A stretch of 24,853 bases of DNA from Staphylococcus argenteus (GCF_000236925.1 NC_016942.1:1-24853); one strand, 5' to 3'; counted from the stretch's first letter, positions 7,237 to 15,900 are shown. Program-made: numbers and translations. Notes: a model not told the origin generated them from the sequence alone.

Positions 7237-7420
7237 TTAAACTCTAACAAAAACTAAATTATCAGAAGAATTATCTAGGGTATTAAACATAGGTAAATCA
7301 ATTTTCTATCGCCAATAGTATAAACATCATCCATATTAATCTGAAGATAGCTACATAATTCTTTAACAGCATAGCCTTTATTTGTATAAGGCGCCATAAA
7401 CTCTATTAAATATGGTTTGT
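7237..7420 (-). pseudogene. Cof-type HAD phosphatase, frameshifted C-terminal fragment
   Basis: The minus strand encodes NKPYLIEFMAPYTNKGYAV (motif III Lys region), then LQINMDDVYTIGD (motif IV Gly-Asp). A shift of frame follows, and IDLPMFNTLDNSSDNLVFVRV ends at TAA 7237-7239. The normal motif would read GDxxND/GDxEID. An in-frame TAG lies just upstream of the fragment and no start is seen. So only the last third or so of a HAD-superfamily (Cof/YkrA-like) phosphatase remains, with one indel: a remnant of chromosomal or phage-borne DNA next to the replicon. Confidence 0.65.
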
Positions 7421-7472
7421 TTTGAGGTTTCTATGTTTAATCATTTAATTTTTCATTATATAAATCGAATAA

Positions 7473-8033
7473 TTATAAAAAGTCATCATACTTTTTATTT
7501 TTTAAAAATATTTGAAAATTTAATAGTAATCCAATTATAAGATCAAATATCATTATCATTATAATCAAGGCAACTATAATCACTGTGACACTCGTTACAT
7601 AACAAGCTAGTAATCTCCAGATAAAATTGACATTTTCACCAATTCCATAACTTAACATATTACAAAGTAGTAAAAGAATAATAATACCTATACTGTAAAT
7701 TAAAATTGTCAGTGTATATTTTTTAATAACTCTATTAGGAAACAATAGTTCATCTATTAGGTTCTTTTTCACCAGTATCTCTCGTTCAATTCTATCTTTG
7801 TCACAGATTTTGATTTTACTATTTTTTATTTTTTCCTCTAATAAAATAACCTCGAACGATCTGCTAATTTTTAATAAATATGCAGGAAAAGCTAATGTTA
7901 AGCATAATGTAATTAATTCATTTACATTGTTCATGTAACTTATAAAATAGATGAAAGTTGCTACTAGTGCTCCTAAAAATATAGTTATATTAAGTTCTAC
8001 ATCAAATATTTTAAAAATATCTGCTCTATTCAT
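7473..8033 (-). CDS. Unknown membrane protein, 186 aa
   Basis: I do not recognise this family. A good ribosome site (GAAAGGATG, about 8 nt before the ATG at 8033) supports the start. Four hydrophobic segments are visible, near residues 16-36, 39-56, 107-128 and 140-172. They are separated by a charged cytoplasmic stretch (60-100, RSFEVILLEEKIKNSKIKICDKDRIERE). The C-terminus is basic (FLKNKKYDDFL). It stands alone between a HAD remnant and an IS110 element. The layout resembles small two-plus-two helix membrane effectors or immunity proteins, but nothing specific supports a function. Confidence 0.6.
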   Translation of the reverse strand: MNRADIFKIFDVELNITIFLGALVATFIYFISYMNNVNELITLCLTLAFPAYLLKISRSFEVILLEEKIKNSKIKICDKDRIEREILVKKNLIDELLFPNRVIKKYTLTILIYSIGIIILLLLCNMLSYGIGENVNFIWRLLACYVTSVTVIIVALIIMIMIFDLIIGLLLNFQIFLKNKKYDDFL

Positions 8034-8154
8034 CAGTTAATCATCCTTTCAAGGTTTATTAATACTAATAAATTATTAGATATAGGTATATCATATTATT
8101 AATTTAAGAAATTGTCTTTTATAATTTTACTTAATAATAAAACATACTAAGATT

Positions 8155-8199
8155 AGCTATGAAGAAATCTATGACGATAGATTTTTTCATAGCTATTTT
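8155..8199 (+). terminator. Strong hairpin left of the IS110 element
   Basis: AGCTATGAAGAAATCTAT pairs with ATAGATTTTTTCATAGCT (8155-8194), followed by ATTTTTTAT. It is oriented as a plus-strand terminator and could also insulate the IS110 leader from upstream transcription. Confidence 0.55.
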
Positions 8200-8204
8200 T
8201 TATA

Positions 8205-8392
8205 GTTATAGAGAGGAGTAGACTGTGCATTCCCTTGGGTCTTAAACCCGTTAAAAAAACAAGTCAGCTTTACTCTCGCCTTTTGAAATTCGTTTGAAGT
8301 ATGTTGGGTTCTTGAAACCGTGTAGAGGAAAATGAAATGAGAAAGGTTAAGTAAAGTTCTCACTTCTCAATTTTTTAAAGGAGGCTATATTT
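8205..8392 (+). ncRNA. Candidate bridge RNA region of the IS110 element
   Basis: The 190 nt upstream of the recombinase contain two similar small hairpins: GGGTCTTAAACCC near 8239-8252 and GGTTCTTGAAACC near 8306-8319. A third stem (GAGAA/TTCTC) lies near 8340-8362, before the AAAGGAGG. IS110-group elements carry a bridge RNA in this position, with separate target-binding and donor-binding loops. Two related loops are suggestive. Assignment rests on position and folding only. Confidence 0.4.
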
Positions 8393-9592
8393 ATCAATTA
8401 CTTAGGTGTTGATATTAGTAAAAGAAGTAGTGTCGTAGCTCATTATCATAACGATCAATTTCAAAGAGAATTTACCATTCAAAATAATAAAAATGGTTAT
8501 AATTATTTATTAAAGTATTTGAATAATTTAGACCACCTACAAATCATTTTTGAATCTACTGGTATTTATTCAAGAGGTATGACTCGATTTTGTCGCGTAA
8601 ATCAAATTAATTATATTGAGATGAACCCGTTAGAAGCTAAATTCAGAACAAGTTCTTTAAGATCATGGAAAACCGATCAAGCTGATGCACATAAACTTGC
8701 GCAATTAGCACCTACTTTAAAAGCAACGGAAACCATATCTATGTATGGAGATATCTTCTTTGAGTTGCGAGAGCGTGCACGTTTTCATCTAGAAATTGAA
8801 AATGAACAAAATCGGCTTAAATTTGAAATTGTTGAACAGCTTCATCAAACTTTTCCTGGTTTAGAAAAATTATTTAGTAGTCGATATTCTATCATTGCAC
8901 TTAACATCGCAGAACGATTTACTCATCCAGATATGGTGAGAAATATGGATATTGATACCCTTATTTCTTATATATTCAATTCGACTGATAAAGGTCTATC
9001 TATGAATAAAGCTGAAAATCACGCACACCAATTGGTTAACATTGCTCGGGAAAGCTATCCGAATGTCGATAGACATTCATTTCTTGTAGAAAAAGCACGG
9101 TTGTTAATTAGACAATTAAAACAATCTATACAACATCTTAAACAATTAGATGAAGACATGATTCAATTGGCGCAACAACTTGATTGTTTTGAAAATATTC
9201 ATTCAATACCAGGCATTGGAAAACTATCTGCAGCTATGATTATTGGGGAACTTGGAAATATTACGCGATTTAAATCTAATAAACAATTAAATGCATTTGT
9301 AGGCATCGATATCAAACGATATCAATCAGGTAGTACGCAAAGTAGAGACACAATTAATAAGCGTGGCAATAAAAAAGCAAGAAGATTACTGTTTTGGGTG
9401 GTTATGAATATAATAAGAGGGCAGCATCATTATGACAATCATGTAGTCGATTATTACTATAAGCTAAGAAAACAGCCTCATGAGAAAGCTCACAAGACTG
9501 CCGTCATCGCTTGTATTAATCGTCTCTTAAAAACGATTCATTATTTAGTAATGAATCAAAAATTGTACGATTATCAAATGTCCCCACATTAG
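8393..9592 (+). CDS. tnp: IS110-family DEDD recombinase, without a normal start codon
   Basis: The frame is open from a TAA at 8348. AAAGGAGG (8377-8384) lies 8 nt before ATC at 8393, which occupies the place where ATG is expected (ATC AAT TAC TTA GGT). Counting from there the protein is 399 aa. The RuvC-like domain has Asp7 (GVDISK), Glu54 (IIFESTG), Asp95 and Asp98 (WKTDQADAHK), the complete DEDD set. The C-terminal Tnp_20 domain follows (IPGIGKLSAAMIIGELG and the serine region YQSGSTQSRD...RGNKKARR). The next usable start, TTG at 8519, would remove Asp7 and so the active site. Either ATC is used at low efficiency or this copy has lost its start by a single G-to-C change. Confidence 0.82.
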   Translation: MNYLGVDISKRSSVVAHYHNDQFQREFTIQNNKNGYNYLLKYLNNLDHLQIIFESTGIYSRGMTRFCRVNQINYIEMNPLEAKFRTSSLRSWKTDQADAHKLAQLAPTLKATETISMYGDIFFELRERARFHLEIENEQNRLKFEIVEQLHQTFPGLEKLFSSRYSIIALNIAERFTHPDMVRNMDIDTLISYIFNSTDKGLSMNKAENHAHQLVNIARESYPNVDRHSFLVEKARLLIRQLKQSIQHLKQLDEDMIQLAQQLDCFENIHSIPGIGKLSAAMIIGELGNITRFKSNKQLNAFVGIDIKRYQSGSTQSRDTINKRGNKKARRLLFWVVMNIIRGQHHYDNHVVDYYYKLRKQPHEKAHKTAVIACINRLLKTIHYLVMNQKLYDYQMSPH

Positions 9593-9701
9593 CCAACCGT
9601 ACAATCAAATACAGTGTAACACCTTATTCAAAAAAATTAAATTGAACGGGCTAATTTAGTAATGCTTACTTTAAACATAAAGACTTGACTAATCGTAGGA
9701 A

Positions 9702-9880
9702 AAGGGAGTGGGACAGAAATAATATTTTCTCAAAATTTATTTCGTTGTATTACCCCGGCAAGGATGACTAGGTTTGAAAAAAGCTTGATTCAAGCGCATT
9801 TTCAAATCAGTCAGCTTCTGACAAAATGATAAAATAGGCTGAGACATTTTATTTTGTCCCAGCCTATTTCCTATATGACC
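9702..9880 (+). terminator. Repeat-like intergenic block with terminator, upstream of fabI
   Basis: The block begins GGGAGTGGGACAGAAATAA, a phrase common in staphylococcal intergenic DNA. It ends in a 15-bp stem with one mismatch (AAATAGGCTGAGACA 9832-9846 with 9855-9869) around a T-rich loop. It looks like the terminator of a gene that lay upstream of fabI in the donor chromosome. No gene is visible from 9593 to 10002. Confidence 0.55.
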
Positions 9881-10002
9881 AGGTAATAATATTGCTTTAT
9901 AATTATGAAGCAAAAATGGTAAAATAATAACGTTAGATTAGTCTACATTGTTTGTACAGTGAGATTAAGATATAAAAAACGATGATTAAGGAGTTATTTC
10001 GA

Positions 10003-10773
10003 ATGATTAATCTTGAAAATAAAACCTTCGTAATTATGGGTATTGCTAATAAACGTAGTATCGGATTTGGCGTTGCAAAGGTATTAGATCAATTAGGGGC
10101 TAAACTTGTTTTCACTTATCGTAAAGACCGTAGCCGCAAAGAATTAGAAAAATTATTAGAACAATTAAACCAAGAAGAGCCAAAATTATATCAAATCGAT
10201 GTTCAAAAAGATGAAGATGTAGTAAATGGTTTTGCTAAAATTGGCGAAGAAGTAGGCAATATTGATGGCGTATATCACTCTATCGCATTTGCAAATATTG
10301 AAGACTTACGTGGACGTTTCTCTGAAACATCACGTGAAGGTTTCTTACTTGCGCAAGATATCAGTTCATATTCATTAACAATTGTTGCGCACGAAGCGAA
10401 GAAAATAATGCCAAACGGTGGTAGTATTGTTGCAACAACATATCTTGGTGGTGAATTTGCCGTTCAAAACTATAATGTGATGGGTGTAGCTAAAGCAAGT
10501 TTAGAAGCTAATGTTAAATATTTAGCTTATGATTTAGGCCCGGACAACATTCGAGTAAATGCTATTTCTGCTGGTCCAATTCGTACGTTAAGTGCTAAAG
10601 GTGTTGGTGGTTGCAACACAATCCTTAAAGAAATTGAAGAACGTGCACCATTAAGACGAAATGTGGATCAAGAAGAAGTAGGTAAAACAGCTGCTTACTT
10701 ATTGAGTGATTTCTCAAGTGGCGTAACTGGTGAGAATATCCATGTAGATAGTGGTTTCCACGCAATAAAATAA
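10003..10773 (+). CDS. fabI: Extra FabI, enoyl-ACP reductase (sh-fabI type), triclosan resistance
   Basis: 256 aa from ATG 10003, with AAGGAG (9987-9992) upstream; an earlier in-frame ATG at 9982 would add seven residues and has no ribosome site. It is an NAD(P)H-dependent SDR-type reductase that completes each cycle of fatty-acid elongation. The nucleotide-binding GIANKRSIGFG (13-23), Tyr147, Tyr157 and Lys164 (YNVMGVAK) are present. It is very close to S. aureus FabI, with scattered differences typical of another staphylococcus. Residue 204 is Cys (GVGGCNT) where S. aureus has Phe; residue 99 is Ile where S. aureus has Met. A second fabI next to IS1272 is the plan of TnSha1, in which the S. 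haemolyticus gene gives triclosan tolerance by dosage. The F204C change would add target-site resistance. Confidence 0.93.
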   Translation: MINLENKTFVIMGIANKRSIGFGVAKVLDQLGAKLVFTYRKDRSRKELEKLLEQLNQEEPKLYQIDVQKDEDVVNGFAKIGEEVGNIDGVYHSIAFANIEDLRGRFSETSREGFLLAQDISSYSLTIVAHEAKKIMPNGGSIVATTYLGGEFAVQNYNVMGVAKASLEANVKYLAYDLGPDNIRVNAISAGPIRTLSAKGVGGCNTILKEIEERAPLRRNVDQEEVGKTAAYLLSDFSSGVTGENIHVDSGFHAIK

Positions 10774-10817
10774 TAAATTAAATCAATTGAGTCTGGGACA
10801 TAAACCCTAGAGAAATA

Positions 10818-10859
10818 GCCAGTAAATGAGTTTTAACAAATTCATTTACTGGCTTCTTT
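10818..10859 (+). terminator. Hairpin in the left end of IS1272
   Basis: GCCAGTAAATGA (10818-10829) pairs perfectly with TCATTTACTGGC (10842-10853), followed by TTCTTTA. It would stop transcription entering from fabI and thus both end the fabI transcript and protect transposase control. From 10860 to 11058 I see no gene. Confidence 0.6.
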
Positions 10860-11058
10860 ATTTACAATACTCCGTATTGTTGGCTCGCTTTCTTAGGGGA
10901 CAGCTTCAGCCTGTAGTCTTCAGCTTGTCCTGTTCCCTCAAGAGTCTCGCCAAAATACTTTGTATTTATATGTAATTTTACATTGTAATACTTTAAAAAA
11001 ATAAAGCACTTTCGTATAATTTAATAAACATCACTAAACTAAATTAACGAGGTGCCTT

Positions 11059-12741
11059 ATGTATAAAAATTATAACATGACTCAACTTACTCTACCAATG
11101 GAAACTTCAGTTCTTATCCCCACAAATGATATTTCACGACATGTAAATGATATTGTTGAAACAATTCATGACAATGAATTCGACGAATTCAGACATCACC
11201 GTGGTGCAACTTCGTACCATCCTAAAATGATGTTAAAAGTGATTCTATATGCCTACACACAATCTGTATTCTCAGGTCGTAAAATAGAAAAAATGCTTAA
11301 TGATAGCATCCGAATGATGTGGCTATCACAAAATCAAAAACCTTCTTATAAAACAATTAATCGATTTAGAGTAAATCCAAAAGTAGATGCTTTATTAGAA
11401 TCTTTATTTATTCAATTTTACAGTCAGTGTGTAAAACAAAATCTTATAGATGATAAAGCTATTTTTATTGATGGTACAAAAATTGAAGCAAATGCCAATC
11501 GATATACATTTGTATGGAAAAAGAGTATTCAAAACCATGAATCAAAGATGAATGAGGATTCTAAAGCCCTCTACCATGAATTGGTAACCAATAAAATCAT
11601 ACCGGAAATTAAAAAAGATCATGATAATGAATTAACAAAAGAAGAAATAGATTTGATTGGTAGTCACTTAGATAAAGAAATCGAAGATTTAAACCAACAT
11701 ATCAACAATGAAAAATGTACTAAAACAAGAAAACAAATACGTCTCAAAAGAACTAAAATCAAAAAATACAAAAAGCAAATCAATGATTATTTTGAGCGAA
11801 AGTATCGATACGAATTTCAAAAATCTATTTTAAAGGATAGAAATAGTTATTCTAAGACAGATCATGATGCGACATTTATGAGAATGAAAGAAGATCACAT
11901 GAAAAATGGACAACTTAAGCCAGGGTATAATTTACAAATAGCGACAAATTCCCAATTTGTTTTATCTTATAATGTGTATCAAAATCCAACGGATACTAGA
12001 ACGATGATTCCATTTTTAAATTCAATTCAAGAGACCTACGGTCATTTACCTGAATATATTGTAGCTGATGCAGGTTATGGTAGTGAATCAAATTATAAGG
12101 CAATTATAGATGACTTTAATCGAACGCCACTCATAACATATGGAATGTTTATAAAAGATAAAACTAAAAAATATAAAAGTGACATCTTTAATACTCAAAA
12201 TTGGAACTATGACGAAATTAATGACGAATTCATTTGTCCGAATAATAAACGGCTAGGTTTTAAAAGATATGCCTATCGTCATGATAAGTATGGTTATAAG
12301 CGAGACTTCAAATTATATGAATGTGATGATTGTTCAGAATGTCCTCTGAAAAATCAATGTATGAACTTCAATTCAAAAACAAACAAAAAAATAATGAAGA
12401 ATTATAACTGGGAATATTTTAAATCCCAAATTAACAAAAAGCTTTCAGAACCAGAAACAAAAAATATCTACAGTCAAAGAAAAATTGATGTGGAACCTGT
12501 TTTTGGATTTATGAAGGCTATTTTGGGTTTCACTCGGATGTCTGTCCGAGGACTCAATAAAGTCAAAAGAGAACTTGGTTTTGTATTAATGGCACTTAAT
12601 ATAAGAAAAGTAGTAGCTCAACGAGCTGAAAATAATCAAAAAATTTATAAAAAAGACAATTTCTATATTATTTCAATAGAAATTGTCTTTTTTTCACTTA
12701 TCCAAGAACTTTATGTCCCGGACTCTTTTAACTATTACTAA
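11059..12741 (+). CDS. tnp: IS1272 transposase, IS1182 family
   Basis: 560 aa from ATG 11059, with AACGAGGTG upstream. The N-terminal domain (RHHRGATSYHPKMMLKVILYAYTQ) and a DDE core are visible: IDGTKIEANANRYTFVWKK (first Asp), YIVADAGYGSESNY (second Asp), VEPVFGFMKAILGFTRMSVRG (Glu). A zinc-like CDDCSECPLKNQC lies between them. The frame runs through the hairpin at 12649-12692 and the right inverted repeat and stops 16 bp outside the element, so the last residues (SFNYY) come from flanking DNA. The reading frame is otherwise intact. Confidence 0.92.
   Translation: MYKNYNMTQLTLPMETSVLIPTNDISRHVNDIVETIHDNEFDEFRHHRGATSYHPKMMLKVILYAYTQSVFSGRKIEKMLNDSIRMMWLSQNQKPSYKTINRFRVNPKVDALLESLFIQFYSQCVKQNLIDDKAIFIDGTKIEANANRYTFVWKKSIQNHESKMNEDSKALYHELVTNKIIPEIKKDHDNELTKEEIDLIGSHLDKEIEDLNQHINNEKCTKTRKQIRLKRTKIKKYKKQINDYFERKYRYEFQKSILKDRNSYSKTDHDATFMRMKEDHMKNGQLKPGYNLQIATNSQFVLSYNVYQNPTDTRTMIPFLNSIQETYGHLPEYIVADAGYGSESNYKAIIDDFNRTPLITYGMFIKDKTKKYKSDIFNTQNWNYDEINDEFICPNNKRLGFKRYAYRHDKYGYKRDFKLYECDDCSECPLKNQCMNFNSKTNKKIMKNYNWEYFKSQINKKLSEPETKNIYSQRKIDVEPVFGFMKAILGFTRMSVRGLNKVKRELGFVLMALNIRKVVAQRAENNQKIYKKDNFYIISIEIVFFSLIQELYVPDSFNYY
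12649..12692 (+). terminator. Hairpin near the right end of IS1272
   Basis: AAAAAAGACAATTTCTAT pairs with ATAGAAATTGTCTTTTTT. Although the transposase frame reads through it, it has the shape of a terminator for the transposase mRNA and of a block between fabI/IS1272 and the convergent qacA. Confidence 0.6.
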
Positions 12742-12788
12742 TTTTAAAAATAAACTAATCTACAATATCTAAAAATATATGTTTAGTA

Positions 12789-14333
12789 CTATTTTTGTTT
12801 AGTTATATCAAGTGATTTGGGAATTAACAAATAGACAACTATTGAAATGATAATCATGATAATCCCACCTACTAAAGCAGTTGCTACAAAAGCATCATTA
12901 AATGATGTTACAGCCTCGTTTGCAAGCTGTTTTATCCCCGTAGCTTTAGCTACTTCGACAGCGCCCACTACAGATTCTTCAGCTACATGAGCTAAATCTC
13001 CAACTATACCTTTTGATGAAAAAGATGAAATATCTAAAAATACACGATAAAGCATAGAAGATAGGCTACCAAGTACTGCTACACCAAAAACATTTCCAAG
13101 GTCATACATAGACTCTTCAACAGCAGCTGCATTACCTGCTTTTGATGTAGGTGTTTCTAACATTATTAGAGCAGATGCAACTGCTAGTGAAGCCATACCA
13201 GCTCCAACTAAAATTAATGCTAAAGCCATTGTAGAATATGATAATGGATGACCAAAGAAATACATAATAAACATGCCAATGGCTGCAATTCCAATTCCGG
13301 AAGGTAACACTATTTTCGGTCCAAATCGCGCCGCTAATCCGGGTGCAATTGGTGCAAACACCATATCTCCTATTGCCATAGGTAATAGGTATAAGCCAGC
13401 TTTAAAAGGAGAAAGTTCTTCCACAACCTGTAACCATTGTGAAGCTAATAACAAAACAGATGCCATTGCAAACATTGTCATAAATGCAGCAATTGTACCA
13501 GCTGAAAATGATCTCTTTTTAAAAAGTCTTACGTCTAACATTGGATCAGAACTTGATAAATTACGTTTAACAAATATCACTATCATGGTAATTGCTAATA
13601 CTATTACAACCCATGGAATAATATCTGCTAGTCCTTCTTTTGAAAATTCTTTGATACTCCATACCAGTCCAATCATGCCTGCAATTGATAAAATTGTAGA
13701 AGGAATATCCCACGAGTGAGACTTTTCTTTTGATAACTTAGACTCTGGTAATAAAAATAAACCTGCTACAACTGCTATTATCGCAAACGGTACATTAATT
13801 AAAAATGCCGAGTGCCATGAAAATTGCTCAAGTAAAGCTCCTCCGATAATTGGTCCAAAAACAGCACCTATCGATGAAGCGATTGACCATACAGCTAATG
13901 CAGTGGCCCTTTCTTTAGGGTTTTCAAAAATTACTCTTATCATTGAAAGAGTAGTTGGCATTATTAAAGCACCTGCAATACCAAGTAAAAATCGAATAGC
14001 TATTACGAACTCTGCACTTTCTGCGAAAAATATAGCTAATGAAACGAGGCCAAATAAAGCAAATCCAGTTAATAATGCTTTTTTTCTTCCCCATTTATCA
14101 GCAAAGGCACTCAATGGAATTATAAAGCCAGCTAAAACAAGAGAGTATATATCAACTATCCATAACTGTTGGGTACCAGAAGGCTCTAACTCTCTTACTA
14201 ATTCCGGTAAAGCCATAATTAATATTGTCATATCCATTGTAACAACAAACAAACTAACAGCTAATACTACTAGTGCAGTCCATCTTTTTTTTGATGTCAT
14301 CATATCAGTAGTTTTTGTAAAAAATGAAATCAT
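12789..14333 (-). CDS. qacA: QacA, multidrug/antiseptic efflux pump (MFS, 14 helices)
   Basis: 514 aa, DHA2 family, proton-driven export of quaternary ammonium compounds, biguanides, diamidines and dyes. Visible signatures: Asp34 in the first helix (VTMDMTI), the motif A loop GFIIPLSAFADKWGRKK (69-85), and motif C-like SIGAVFGPIIGG (154-165). Residue 323 is Asp (MAIGDMVFAP), the residue that separates QacA, which takes divalent cations, from QacB, which has Ala. The gene is divergent from its repressor qacR. Its start at 14333 is preceded by GGAGGG and the IR1 operator. Confidence 0.96.
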   Translation of the reverse strand: MISFFTKTTDMMTSKKRWTALVVLAVSLFVVTMDMTILIMALPELVRELEPSGTQQLWIVDIYSLVLAGFIIPLSAFADKWGRKKALLTGFALFGLVSLAIFFAESAEFVIAIRFLLGIAGALIMPTTLSMIRVIFENPKERATALAVWSIASSIGAVFGPIIGGALLEQFSWHSAFLINVPFAIIAVVAGLFLLPESKLSKEKSHSWDIPSTILSIAGMIGLVWSIKEFSKEGLADIIPWVVIVLAITMIVIFVKRNLSSSDPMLDVRLFKKRSFSAGTIAAFMTMFAMASVLLLASQWLQVVEELSPFKAGLYLLPMAIGDMVFAPIAPGLAARFGPKIVLPSGIGIAAIGMFIMYFFGHPLSYSTMALALILVGAGMASLAVASALIMLETPTSKAGNAAAVEESMYDLGNVFGVAVLGSLSSMLYRVFLDISSFSSKGIVGDLAHVAEESVVGAVEVAKATGIKQLANEAVTSFNDAFVATALVGGIIMIIISIVVYLLIPKSLDITKQK

Positions 14334-14346
14334 TTAAGTTCCCTCC

Positions 14347-14382
14347 AATCCTTATAGACCGTGCGATCGGTCTATAAGGATT
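14347..14382 (-). promoter_or_regulatory. IR1, QacR operator of qacA
   Basis: A 36-bp perfect inverted repeat: two 15-bp arms (CTTATAGACCG core) around 6 bp TGCGAT. Two QacR dimers bind IR1 and block transcription just downstream of the qacA promoter; bound drugs release them. It starts 14 bp from the qacA ATG. Confidence 0.93.
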
Positions 14383-14510
14383 GTAATCTATTTTTTTACA
14401 TATTACAACAAAAAATCTTGCGAAATTTAAATGGCTGTATTGTGTTATACAATTATTCTTTGAATTTTTTGTGCTATCATTGATAGTACTTAATACTCAT
14501 TAAAGGCGTG

Positions 14511-15077
14511 ATGAACTTGAAAGATAAAATACTAGGTGTCGCAAAGGAATTATTTATAAAAAATGGATATAATGCCACTACTACTGGAGAAATTGTTAAA
14601 TTATCAGAAAGTAGTAAAGGGAATCTTTATTATCACTTTAAAACAAAAGAAAATCTATTTTTAGAAATTTTAAATATAGAAGAATCTAAATGGCAAGAAC
14701 AGTGGAAAAAGGAACAAATCAAATGTAAAACTAATAGAGAAAAATTTTATTTATATAATGAACTATCTTTAACAACCGAATACTATTATCCACTTCAAAA
14801 CGCAATAATTGAATTTTGCACTGAATATTATAAAACTAATAGCATTAATGAAAAAATGAATAAATTAGAAAACAAATATATAGATGCTTATCATGTAATT
14901 TTTAAGGAGGGTAATTTAAATGGCGAATGGTGTATTAATGATGTTAATGCTGTTAGTAAAATAGCAGCAAACGCTGTTAATGGAATTGTTACCTTTACAC
15001 ATGAACAAAATATTAATGAAAGAATTAAACTTATGAACAAGTTCTCTCAAATTTTTTTAAATGGACTTAGTAAATAA
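14511..15077 (+). CDS. qacR: QacR, TetR-family repressor of qacA
   Basis: 188 aa from ATG 14511 ([15 protein letters not shown]), the published QacR start; the overlapping GTG at 14508 would add one residue. The N-terminal TetR HTH (about 3-46, [21 protein letters not shown]) binds IR1. The C-terminal ligand pocket includes Trp61, Glu90, Tyr92/93 and Glu120 in the expected places ([16 protein letters not shown]). It is an inducer-responsive sensor of the same drugs QacA exports, and it is transcribed away from qacA. Confidence 0.96.
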   Translation: MNLKDKILGVAKELFIKNGYNATTTGEIVKLSESSKGNLYYHFKTKENLFLEILNIEESKWQEQWKKEQIKCKTNREKFYLYNELSLTTEYYYPLQNAIIEFCTEYYKTNSINEKMNKLENKYIDAYHVIFKEGNLNGEWCINDVNAVSKIAANAVNGIVTFTHEQNINERIKLMNKFSQIFLNGLSK

Positions 15078-15165
15078 TTATATATATATTCTTGAAATAC
15101 CAATAAATATTATTTCTAAATTACGTTCGTTTTTAAGACAAAATTTCAATAGTACTACACAAAAG

Positions 15166-15190
15166 GAGAGTGCGAATTCGCACTCTCTTT
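15166..15190 (+). terminator. Palindromic terminator between qacR and sin
   Basis: A perfect 22-bp palindrome (GAGAGTGCGAA and its complement, 15166-15187) flanked by AAAAG and CTTTTCTT, so it can end transcripts from both sides. It lies 90 bp after qacR and about 95 bp before the sin stop. Confidence 0.7.
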
Positions 15191-15281
15191 TCTTGTCTTA
15201 TTATTAGAATCTCATAATAGATGAATAACATATAATTTAGGACGCTGTGAGAAGATCTCATTTGCATTAACAATCCATTTA

Positions 15282-15890
15282 TCAAGATAATCCCTTACCA
15301 TTTTTAATTCTATAAACTGTCTGTCTTGTGATATTAACCTCTTTCGCAATCTTACTAATTGCTTTGCCTTCTTCTAACATTTCAACAACACGATGGTAGA
15401 TAATACGTTTTTGAGGATCTTTAGCATTAGGTGAATATAGTAAAGGGCGTCCTTTATACACACCTTTTTCTTTCGCAACTTGAATACCTTGTGCTTGTCT
15501 ACGTTTACTTTCATTTCGTTCTTGTTCTGAAACCATTGCTAAGATTTGAACGATTAAATCTTTCATAAATTTATCTAATAGTGGATTACCAATCACTTCA
15601 TTCATCATAGGTAAACTAGTAATCATCAATTGAACTTCTTTATCCTTTAAATAATTAACTGTGTTAATCACTTCATCATAATTACGACCTAAGCGATCAA
15701 TCGATTCTACTACAAATCTATCGCCCATTCTCACAAAGTTAAGTGCTTCTTGAAATACGGGTCTATTTTCTACTGACTTTCCCGATTGTTTCTCTGTAAA
15801 TATTTTCTCTACGCCAAATGTTTTCAAATTATCTAGCTGTCTCTCTAAATTCTGATCTACCGAAGATACTCTTGCATAACCTATAATCAT
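15282..15890 (-). CDS. sin: Sin, serine resolvase
   Basis: 202 aa, matching staphylococcal Sin. The catalytic N-terminal domain has Ser9 (YARVSSVDQ) and the arginine motif [13 protein letters not shown] (62-74). The long E helix ends near 140 and a C-terminal HTH follows ([24 protein letters not shown], 174-197). Sin resolves plasmid multimers at resH with the help of an HU-like protein. resH lies directly upstream (15901-15985), so Sin likely also controls its own promoter. Multimer resolution complements Par in stable inheritance. Confidence 0.95.
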   Translation of the reverse strand: MIIGYARVSSVDQNLERQLDNLKTFGVEKIFTEKQSGKSVENRPVFQEALNFVRMGDRFVVESIDRLGRNYDEVINTVNYLKDKEVQLMITSLPMMNEVIGNPLLDKFMKDLIVQILAMVSEQERNESKRRQAQGIQVAKEKGVYKGRPLLYSPNAKDPQKRIIYHRVVEMLEEGKAISKIAKEVNITRQTVYRIKNGKGLS

Positions 15891-15900
15891 TCATTTTCAC

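Larger units (their letters stand above)
8200..9660 (+). mobile_element. IS110-family insertion sequence, ends not resolved
   Basis: A DEDD recombinase gene is preceded by about 190 nt of structured non-coding sequence and followed by a short tail. IS110 elements have no terminal inverted repeats and make little or no target duplication, so the exact ends cannot be set from one copy. The limits given are approximate. Confidence 0.6.
10789..12725 (+). mobile_element. IS1272, IS1182 family, complete
   Basis: The element is 1937 bp with 16-bp terminal inverted repeats: GAGTCTGGGACATAAA at 10789-10804 and its complement at 12710-12725, with one mismatch. It sits 15 bp after the fabI stop, where the gene's terminator is expected; IS1272 is known to target stem-loops. 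The partner IS1272 copy that would bound TnSha1 on the other side of fabI is not in this window. Confidence 0.92.

Noticed and set aside
9663..9680. TACTTTAAACATAA as an IS257 end remnant
   Set aside because: Only 14 bases match and the terminal repeat is absent; likely chance in AT-rich DNA.
13273..14337. Plus-strand frames of 148 and 144 codons
   Set aside because: Antisense to qacA, with compositions typical of a reversed membrane-protein gene and no ribosome sites.
14508..14510. GTG as qacR start
   Set aside because: The adjacent ATG at 14511 gives the established 188-aa QacR.
15275..15295. TTATCTTGATAA as an RCR nick site
   Set aside because: It is coding sequence at the end of sin (GLS-stop) and lacks any origin context.
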